Positions 57,811 to 64,000 of a DNA stretch of 64,000 bases are shown piece by piece; position 1 is the first letter of the stretch; every line of letters begins with the position of its first letter. The notes beneath the pieces are model-generated. The model was not told the DNA's origin. It saw only the letters and a list, made by a program, of their open reading frames with translations, and searched no databases. Made by a program: the position numbers and the translations under genes. The DNA comes from Paraburkholderia phenazinium (lineage in GTDB: Bacteria > Pseudomonadota > Gammaproteobacteria > Burkholderiales > Burkholderiaceae): assembly GCF_900142845.1 (NCBI RefSeq), contig NZ_FSRU01000002.1, forward strand, positions 1,240,001 to 1,304,000. The letters are read 5' to 3'.

Positions 57811-58426
57811 TCGGGACTCTCAATATTTTCGGTATTGCAGAATAGTAGTCGCAGCAGCATCTCTGAATCTCACGCGTTGACCACACACGCTCGCTTTCGC
57901 GGATGGATTCGGTCTTGTGACAACGTGCAGTGATTTCCCGTTGCCGCTACTGGCTGGGCTCGCAGCGACGGTTTGCAGATGATCCGGTCGATGTCTGCGA
58001 ACTTCGCACCGACAAGACAACATGCGACTATCCCTGATGTGTTGCCTATAGGAGCCGCATATCTAGACGCATTCATGAGGCGAATCACTGTACGCGTCAA
58101 ACCACGTTTCTCACTTGGCGAATGCCGTCTCAAAGTGAACGGTGAGAGCGGCGGCGCCATCGATGTTCCCGTACCGTCAGGAGAACCGCGGTTCAATCTG
58201 CTATCCAGAAAACGGATACTTCAGAAATTCATCTCGCTGGCACAGCCGGTCTTCGGTGAGGGCCATGCGATGCAATCGCACGCGACGTCTTCAAACTGCG
58301 CAATGCCCGCTCGGCCAACGATGTGATCACCGGGTTTCGACTCATCAACTGAGCGTTCCCCCTAGTAGCGGCGGTCTTATGTCGCGCTGCCGATCTGCCT
58401 TGGCCGCTCGGGCTTTGGTGTGGTTT
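57811..58426. other. Gap between the two giant NTPase genes
   Basis: About 615 bp. The longest frame, 57973-58326 on the plus strand, has no recognisable motif, and no minus-strand frame looks coding. It may hold the promoter of the 1364-aa gene or a gene remnant. Confidence 0.5.
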
Positions 58427-61400
58427 TCACTCCATCCCGAACATCTCTGCGAAGGTCATGATCGGCATGGCCTCCTTTCGCTGGAGTTGCCATGGATGGA
58501 ATTCGTCATTAATTAGGGGGAGGCCGGTTCGCCCAGCCATCATCCACAACAGGGTCGACTCGACATCGTCGCCATCCTGCAGGGACGAAAGCCAGGTGCG
58601 ACCGCGCGATGAGAGCGGCCAACGGGCGAATTGAGCGTCGTTCGTGGAGACATCGTCGCTGTCGTCGAGGAAGGGATGGTCTGTTGCCAAGAGACCATGT
58701 CTGATCGCCAACGCCCGCGCGGCCTCGTGGTCGTCGATCATTGACAGCGCGACTGCCACGCGGGCGTCGGACGTGTTGGCACTACGAAGGGCCTCTAGGG
58801 TTCCGGCGTCGCAGTCGGTCGCCAAGTGCGTGCCGAGCGCTAGCAGCAGTGGCGCGGCAAACTGCGGATCGATGTGGTCCGACGCCGCATTGATCACCGT
58901 CCACGGCACGAGGTCGTGCTCTAAGGGATGCCGGCTGATCCGATGTACGACGGCCCATCCTGCCGCGTAGCGCACCGGATAAAGGTTCTCCTCCTTGCCC
59001 CCAACGACGTGGTAGTCGTGAAGACCGTGTTCGATCGCATCCCATGCGGACGGATGGTCTGGATAAGTTAAGAGATCAAGTAGGTCCGCGTGCAAAACAA
59101 CATCAATCGCTTCGTCTTTCGCTCTGTTGAGGAAGGCGATGATGTGATCGAGAACTGCCGCCGGCAAGGTGCCGAATCTGCCGAGAGCCTCTGCGGCGGC
59201 GCGGGCGACGTGATACTCGGGTTCTTCCCGGTGTTGATGTTCGGGATGCCGGGCGTAGTTTCGACGGTCGTCGAGGAGCGTTAAGAGAGCGTCGACCCCC
59301 TCGCTCCAGCCATGTTGACCGATAATCACGGCCAAGGCTGCTCTGACCGGTGCGCTCTTGTCCGTGGTCAGCTTTAGAAGCTCCACCTTTTCAGCCTCAT
59401 TCGCCTTTGGGGCCAAGGCAGTCGCGGCTATACGGCGGACTTTGTAGTGCGGATGGCTGAGCGCCGTGACGATCGCACTCCGAGCCTCAGGACAGCCGAG
59501 TTCAGCCAAGGCTCGGACGGCCGCCTGCGCATCGTCCTCGTCCTCAGATTCTGCCCACTGTTTTGCCAAGGATAGGACATCTTGACCTTCGGCCGCGGAG
59601 ATCAGAAGCAAAAGACGGGTCAGGCTGCGTGGGCCCTCCACCAGCAGGTCCTGGGCTTGCCTTGGCGGGAGGTCTCGGAAGCACTGCAGAAGAGTGATGT
59701 CGTCAGCTCCGAGCGTGCGCGAAAGCGCGAGATGCACTGCAGCCGCGCCATCGGGTGGACTCGCGGCAAGGATGCGCTGCGCGAGCGCGACCTTTTTCTT
59801 CCCAAATTCGAGATTGGCAATCTCGGGCGCAAGCAGGGCTGCGCGGACAGGAGACAGCGTCGACAAAAGTTCCAGCAGAATGGTTTGGGCCGACGGCTTG
59901 CCAGATTTTTCCTCCCCGTCGCCTTCAAGGAATGACAGAGCCCGGACGGCGGCGTCGATCGCCTTGGGACCACCGCTGGTCAGGGCGTGCGAAACGCGGT
60001 CTCGTCCGAACTCCAAGCGCCGGTCTGCTATAACTCCCAACCCTGCGGCCTGAAGACGGTCATCCTCCTCCGCAGCCTCGAAGAACGCATCAAGCTCGGC
60101 GGCTGTGACCTTCGGCCAGTTGTAGCGCATTGCCTCGGCCCAGAGAGGCAAGATGATATCCGGCCTAGGATGCTCCACGATCCAACCATGGCCTTGCTGG
60201 CTACGTCTTGCCTTGACGTAGCCCTTGGCAAAGTGATTGGCTGAAGGCCCCTCCTCCTCGACGCGCTCCTGGATATGGAGACTCTCGGCGAAATCGAGTT
60301 CGCCCTGCCAAGCTCGGTGGCGGTCCACACTCGACTGAGTAAGGGCGGCGTCGACGCTCGCCTGCATTTTTTCGATCTGATCCCACACAGCCTCATACGG
60401 CGGCTCAAGGCCCGCCAGAGCGCATTCCGAGATCGCATCGGCGCTCATTACATAGTCGGCCGCTTCGGCCACTGCTTGGCCGGCGGCCAAAAATGCCTCG
60501 GTGAAATCCTCTCCGAACGACTTCAGCCAAGGCAGCAGATCATCGCCGTCGTAGTTGGTGGCAGTCCGGGGCAACTGGTGAGCGATGAACCCCTTGAGTA
60601 TGTGCAGACGGGGATCTGCGGCGATGACGGCCTCGCGGTCGGCCTTGGAGACCTTGGGCGGTCGCCAACCGATAGCGGCAAAGCCATCTTTCTCTTTGGG
60701 CGCGCCGTGTTCGAGCCAGTTAACAAGCCAGCCAATCGGCGACTTCGGACTGAGCCGACGATCGGCCGCGCGCCAAGCCCTGCGGAAGGCATTGGCATGG
60801 CCGACGGCTTTGGTCAGGCCGTCGCTCAAAAAGCGATCGAAGTTAGTTTCAACGGCCTCGTCGAGTTCGACACCGTCGTTCTCGAGTGCCCTAGCCCCAG
60901 TCACCAGGCGCTCAACCACATTTAACCAGTTCAAATCCTGCGCGGCGAGTATGAGGGCTGCCCGTGCGGTAGCGTTCAGTGCGTCCTCGGCCGCCCGAGG
61001 CTGCTCACGAGCCAACTGCTCCATAGCTTCGATGACCTTGGCATGAGCGACGTAAGCCCCGTCGCCGTCCTTGGTCAGTTGGGTCTGAGCCAAATGCTCT
61101 GCCAAGTCGTCGAGTCCGATCTCGACGCTATCTTCACGATCTACTTCACGACGGAGCCTCACGAGCTCGCTAGGCGGCAGACTACGGGAATAGCGCAGCA
61201 ATGCCCAGAGTACAACCGCGCCGCGGACACCTCGGTCGCCGAAGCCGCGGATCTGGTCGCGGACCACCTGCTGCCGGCTGTCGCTGAGCGCCCGATCTAC
61301 CAGTCTATTAATGTCCGCCTCGGCGGGTTTCTGGACGGCAATTAGTTCACGCGCGAAGGCGTTCAGCTCGAACGGAGACCTCAACGTGCGAAGCAGACGC

Positions 61401-62653
61401 GCTTCGTGCTGGAGCGCGAGATCTTGGCGCCATGCGCCGGCTACGGCCAGAGAGCCATGCAAGATCGCCTGGCGTGCGGCGTCATCATAGGCGTCGTCGT
61501 CAATGACCACAGCGCGGTCGGCCCAGACCGGAGGCGGCGATGCGCTGAGGGCCGCGCGATAGATCTCACTTCGAGAGGTGATGACGAACTGCTTGTCGGA
61601 AACCCGCTGGTGAATGAGAGCGCTGATCCGTTTGGACCATTCCTCAGCTTCTCTCCTCTTGAGAGCGGACTGGCCCCAAGGGTCCTCCAAGTGGAAGAGC
61701 ACTCGGCCAGGGGCAGCGAATGCCTCCTCGATCGCCGGCAATCCCGCGCTCTCGCGGACCACTTTGTAAGGTGGAGCGGCGTGACGGCGGTCGAAGGCTA
61801 GTTTGTCAGCAGTCAGACTCTTGCCATAGCCCGATGGACCAATCAACAGAACTGCGCCGAACCGAGTCAAGCGCGCCTCTGCGACCGGCAAGTTAGCAGG
61901 CGCGACGTAGCGGGCGAGCTGTGGGTTTGCATGTGGCACACCGCCGAAGCCCTCGGCGACCTTCTCGATGTCCGCCTTGCGCAGTGGATCGGGGACCGCG
62001 AGAAAGCGATCTTCGACCGCTCGTTTAAGACGATCGACGCAGGCGTCGAGTCCTTGGCTGGGAACGTGCAGTCTTTCCGTAAGAATTTCGTCGATTTGCC
62101 GCCGCGTCTCCGAATGCGTCATACCCTCGATCAGGGCGAAACGGCCGGCGAGACTTTGCCGCTGCGGCGCCTTGAGATTGAGGTTCGAGGGAGTGAAGTC
62201 GGCATCTGGAATCTGTTCGGGGTACTTGACCCGACCTTTGGCCAGAACGCCGTCGACGCTGGAGTTCGTGATAAAGACGTAGCGTCGGTTGCCGTCAGCT
62301 AGCAGCATAGCCTTGGCCCGAGGCCGAGGCTTAGGACCCTTGATCCCTTTGGCTATTTTGTCATTGACCACGCCTGCAAATTCCTTGCTGCTCCAGGCGC
62401 CCGCGCCCTTGAACTTGATCTGGACATGCAGTTCGCCGCTGGCGATGATCTTGAGGCTGGAGTCGGCCGTTTCTTGCGACACGGCCAAAAGCGCCTTGAT
62501 GTCGTCGTGCGAAGCCGGTTCGACCACGACCTGATCCGTGACGGCGCCCCGCGAGAACATCAGCCGCAACGCCACCCAGACCGTTACCAACTTCTGATAG
62601 TCATAGCCTTGGTAAGACGGATTGGCCCCGCCTCCGTCATTTTCTATCGTCAT
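58427..62653 (-). CDS. Avs-like STAND NTPase: Cap4/DUF4297-like nuclease, nSTAND NTPase, HEAT-like repeats
   Basis: A 1408-aa protein. The N-terminus reads YQGYDYQKLVTVWVALRLMF, then VVVEPASHDD (Glu45, Asp50) and LHVQIKFKG (Gln78, Lys80), the core of Cap4/DUF4297-like PD-(D/E)XK nucleases. Next is an NTPase with Walker A IGPSGYGKSL (about 271-280) and Walker B VLFHLEDPWG (318-327), the nSTAND3-like form. Residues after 900 contain HEAT-like units (AVRALAELGCPEARSAIVTA, VRRIAATALAPKANEAEKV). Avs proteins with this order sense phage proteins and cut DNA. Assignment rests on architecture. The ATG lies in an inverted repeat and no ribosome site is visible. Confidence 0.82.
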   Translation of the reverse strand: MTIENDGGGANPSYQGYDYQKLVTVWVALRLMFSRGAVTDQVVVEPASHDDIKALLAVSQETADSSLKIIASGELHVQIKFKGAGAWSSKEFAGVVNDKIAKGIKGPKPRPRAKAMLLADGNRRYVFITNSSVDGVLAKGRVKYPEQIPDADFTPSNLNLKAPQRQSLAGRFALIEGMTHSETRRQIDEILTERLHVPSQGLDACVDRLKRAVEDRFLAVPDPLRKADIEKVAEGFGGVPHANPQLARYVAPANLPVAEARLTRFGAVLLIGPSGYGKSLTADKLAFDRRHAAPPYKVVRESAGLPAIEEAFAAPGRVLFHLEDPWGQSALKRREAEEWSKRISALIHQRVSDKQFVITSRSEIYRAALSASPPPVWADRAVVIDDDAYDDAARQAILHGSLAVAGAWRQDLALQHEARLLRTLRSPFELNAFARELIAVQKPAEADINRLVDRALSDSRQQVVRDQIRGFGDRGVRGAVVLWALLRYSRSLPPSELVRLRREVDREDSVEIGLDDLAEHLAQTQLTKDGDGAYVAHAKVIEAMEQLAREQPRAAEDALNATARAALILAAQDLNWLNVVERLVTGARALENDGVELDEAVETNFDRFLSDGLTKAVGHANAFRRAWRAADRRLSPKSPIGWLVNWLEHGAPKEKDGFAAIGWRPPKVSKADREAVIAADPRLHILKGFIAHQLPRTATNYDGDDLLPWLKSFGEDFTEAFLAAGQAVAEAADYVMSADAISECALAGLEPPYEAVWDQIEKMQASVDAALTQSSVDRHRAWQGELDFAESLHIQERVEEEGPSANHFAKGYVKARRSQQGHGWIVEHPRPDIILPLWAEAMRYNWPKVTAAELDAFFEAAEEDDRLQAAGLGVIADRRLEFGRDRVSHALTSGGPKAIDAAVRALSFLEGDGEEKSGKPSAQTILLELLSTLSPVRAALLAPEIANLEFGKKKVALAQRILAASPPDGAAAVHLALSRTLGADDITLLQCFRDLPPRQAQDLLVEGPRSLTRLLLLISAAEGQDVLSLAKQWAESEDEDDAQAAVRALAELGCPEARSAIVTALSHPHYKVRRIAATALAPKANEAEKVELLKLTTDKSAPVRAALAVIIGQHGWSEGVDALLTLLDDRRNYARHPEHQHREEPEYHVARAAAEALGRFGTLPAAVLDHIIAFLNRAKDEAIDVVLHADLLDLLTYPDHPSAWDAIEHGLHDYHVVGGKEENLYPVRYAAGWAVVHRISRHPLEHDLVPWTVINAASDHIDPQFAAPLLLALGTHLATDCDAGTLEALRSANTSDARVAVALSMIDDHEAARALAIRHGLLATDHPFLDDSDDVSTNDAQFARWPLSSRGRTWLSSLQDGDDVESTLLWMMAGRTGLPLINDEFHPWQLQRKEAMPIMTFAEMFGME

Positions 62654-62658
62654 AGAAA
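62641..62658. promoter_or_regulatory. Inverted repeat over the start codon of the 1408-aa gene
   Basis: TTTCTAT-CGTC-ATAGAAA, perfect 7-bp arms, includes the ATG at 62653-62651. The half-site TTTCTA/TAGAAA recurs at 62843-62867 in the promoter of the HTH gene. A shared regulator is a reasonable inference. Confidence 0.6.
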
Positions 62659-62826
62659 TTTTGGTTCACTCATGAAGATACAACCGGCTGGTCCCGGAGT
62701 GTCTTAAATTGGGGCGGAGGTCAGTGGAAATTAGCACTTTCACGCCACGCCCCTCGGCAAGCCGCCCTTCTCCGATCATCTCGCTCCTTCAAGTCTCGGC
62801 CCGGCACAAATCCAAGTCACTAGGCC

Positions 62827-62855
62827 ATTGACGTGCGGCAGCGTTTCTACTATAT
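62827..62855 (+). promoter_or_regulatory. Sigma-70-type promoter of the HTH gene
   Basis: TTGACG at 62827-62832 and TATATT at 62850-62855 with a 17-bp spacer, 35 bp before the HTH gene start. Confidence 0.72.
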
Positions 62856-62867
62856 TTTATATTAGAA
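62843..62867. promoter_or_regulatory. Operator-like inverted repeat in the HTH gene promoter
   Basis: TTTCTA and TAGAAA flank 13 bp and cover the -10 element, so a bound protein would block transcription. The HTH protein encoded just downstream is the obvious candidate. Confidence 0.62.
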
Positions 62868-62889
62868 ATAGAACTTCTTGAAAGCGAAC

Positions 62890-63258
62890 ATGGCACGACC
62901 AATGAAGCCTGTACCGAGTCCTGTGTTGCAAGCCGACGAGGTTCGCCAACAGCTTACGGAACTCGCGCGGCAACTGACCACCGATCCTGAAATCGCTAGG
63001 TTCTCTCTGGCGGTCGACAACCGCACGGGAATGGTCTCGGCAAATGTGCAGCACTGGAGCGGACGGATTCAGCACGACGAATGGATTGCGAGAGATCTGC
63101 GCCAAAGTCAGCAATCTGACCCTGCCTCGTTGACGATCTGCGAGCGGAACCGTTCGGTTCTGTCGTTGCTGAATCAAGGGATCACTCAGGTGGAAGTGGC
63201 AAAACGCATCGGAATCTCTCAGTCTCGAGTTGCGCAAATCAAGAAGTCGTCGATGTAG
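62890..63258 (+). CDS. Small HTH DNA-binding protein, candidate island regulator
   Basis: A 122-aa protein beginning MARPMKPVPSPVLQADEVRQ. The C-terminal 35 residues form a helix-turn-helix, LNQGITQVEVAKRIGISQSR followed by VAQIKKSSM, like ParB/KorB-type or sigma-like repeats. The middle part is not recognised. The ATG at 62890 is preferred to a TTG four codons earlier; the ribosome site is weak. It is divergent from the 1408-aa gene and 48 bp before a small helical protein. Confidence 0.7.
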   Translation: MARPMKPVPSPVLQADEVRQQLTELARQLTTDPEIARFSLAVDNRTGMVSANVQHWSGRIQHDEWIARDLRQSQQSDPASLTICERNRSVLSLLNQGITQVEVAKRIGISQSRVAQIKKSSM

Positions 63259-63306
63259 ATCTCATAACGCTACGCTTGTTCAGCGGGCTTATAAAAGGCT
63301 CTGAAA

Positions 63307-63633
63307 ATGTCCAAAATCATCAAAGTTGCGAATGCTATCGTTGATGGTGGCTCCGATCTCATCGAAAAAGTTGCCACCCCTGCATCGCGTGCGGGATCAG
63401 CAGTTGAGCGAGCCGGCCGGCTGCTGGAGGAAGGTGTCGATGCGGAAGTCGTCGCCTTGCTGATGACAAAAAATAGTGCAACGGGCAAGCAGTACACCGA
63501 AGCCAAAGTCCTGGCCTATGGTGACCTCTATCAGGACTCAAAGACCAAGACCCCGTTGACTGCCAAGCAAACCCGCGCACTGATCAAAGATCAGCGCGCC
63601 CAAACGGGCGCCGATGCCCCCTTGCCTGCCTGA
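63307..63633 (+). CDS. Small helical protein of unknown function
   Basis: A 108-aa protein starting MSKIIKVANAIVDGGSDLIE, mostly predicted helix, with a soluble C-terminal TAKQTRALIKDQRAQTGADA. There is no membrane segment or known motif. It follows the HTH gene by 48 bp on the same strand and is probably co-transcribed with it. Confidence 0.65.
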   Translation: MSKIIKVANAIVDGGSDLIEKVATPASRAGSAVERAGRLLEEGVDAEVVALLMTKNSATGKQYTEAKVLAYGDLYQDSKTKTPLTAKQTRALIKDQRAQTGADAPLPA

Positions 63634-63946
63634 TAGTCGACTTGTGCTTTCAGCAGCGCGACCTGCCAACATGGACGTTGCGCTTGCTCAGGATACTTGT
63701 GCGTACCGAGGCAGCCTATTCAGATTGTGCTCCGGGATCACTTCCATTAATAGCCTCGTCCAGATAGCACGGCGGCCGATCCCCCAGTCCCTCAATTTTC
63801 TCGGAACAGCCTGCAGCCTGACCAGAAATACGCGCGGATGAATTTCTCCGTCAGCGCCGGAAAAACGAAGGTTAGAATATCAAACGTGCTACCGAAAGTG
63901 ACGCTTGTACTCTGTCATCGTTACCTCTTATAGGCTAGGACATTCC
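63634..63946. other. Intergenic region before the right-edge gene
   Basis: About 313 bp with no supported gene. It likely carries the promoter of the gene starting at 63947; AGGA lies about 7 bp before that ATG. Confidence 0.5.
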
Positions 63947-64000
63947 ATGCCACCGCTGGATATTCCGCTCGATAATATAACCGAAGCCGATCTCAGAAAC
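63947..64000 (+). CDS. Start of a gene cut by the window edge, possibly an AlbA_2/Schlafen-type ATP-binding protein
   Basis: Eighteen codons are visible: MPPLDIPLDNITEADLRN. The ATPase family with an AlbA_2 (Schlafen-like) domain often opens with a similar IPLDxITExDLxxLI phrase, so that is a guess from memory. AGGA upstream supports the start. Too little is visible to assign function. Confidence 0.5.
   Translation, partial: MPPLDIPLDNITEADLRN

Noticed and set aside
57973..58326. A 117-codon plus-strand frame between the two giant NTPase genes
   Set aside because: No domain, no convincing ribosome site and poor similarity to anything I know; kept as non-coding.

Overview
The window is high-GC DNA that reads like a chromosome of Paraburkholderia or a close Burkholderiaceae relative. 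The grounds are gene content (cyoABCD, potFGHI, an 8-oxoguanine/urate/allantoin block, YbiT, dodecin), codon use, and a dispersed repeat of a kind I associate with that genus. No rRNA, tRNA or CRISPR array was seen.

Layout. 0-3 kb: the end of a chemoreceptor, then a long inverted pair of a dispersed repeat, one arm interrupted by an IS481-family element whose 6-bp target duplication can be read directly. 3-7.1 kb: a complete polyamine ABC importer, potFGHI, on the minus strand. 7.6-10 kb: a DUF1289 protein, OmpW and a nitronate monooxygenase. 10-14 kb: the cyoABCD quinol oxidase. 14.2-16.2 kb: the ABC-F protein YbiT and dodecin. 16.3-35.1 kb: a nearly complete catabolic route from 8-oxoguanine/urate to glyoxylate and urea, with a BMP-type ABC importer, 8-oxoguanine deaminase, 5-hydroxyisourate hydrolase, PuuD, OHCU decarboxylase, PuuE, allantoicase, ureidoglycolate lyase, an allantoin-racemase-like protein, an NCS1 permease and two candidate regulators (LysR, GntR). 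A HipBA-type module with four operator-like repeats sits inside this block. 35.4-48.5 kb: LdcA, TadA and a DnaJC28-like protein; an ATP-grasp/SerC-like pair; lipoproteins; a nitrilase homologue lacking its catalytic cysteine; a TonB receptor with a PepSY protein; and a diguanylate cyclase.

From 48.6 kb to the right edge the DNA looks like an accessory island. It begins at two direct copies of a sequence resembling the 3' end of guaA, a known integration site. It carries a second HipBA, a broken gene, an AbiJ-like predicted nuclease, a small membrane peptide with a long structured leader, two giant P-loop NTPases (1364 and 1408 aa), and at the edge an HTH regulator, a small helical protein and the start of a further gene. 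The 1408-aa protein joins a Cap4/DUF4297-like nuclease domain, an nSTAND-type NTPase and HEAT-like repeats, which resembles Avs-type antiviral proteins. The 1364-aa protein has a NACHT-like NTPase at its N-terminus and a PD-(D/E)XK-like motif at its C-terminus. A TTTCTA/TAGAAA inverted repeat occurs at both the HTH gene promoter and the start codon of the 1408-aa gene, so the HTH protein may control both. These island genes are the best candidates for a little-described defence system.
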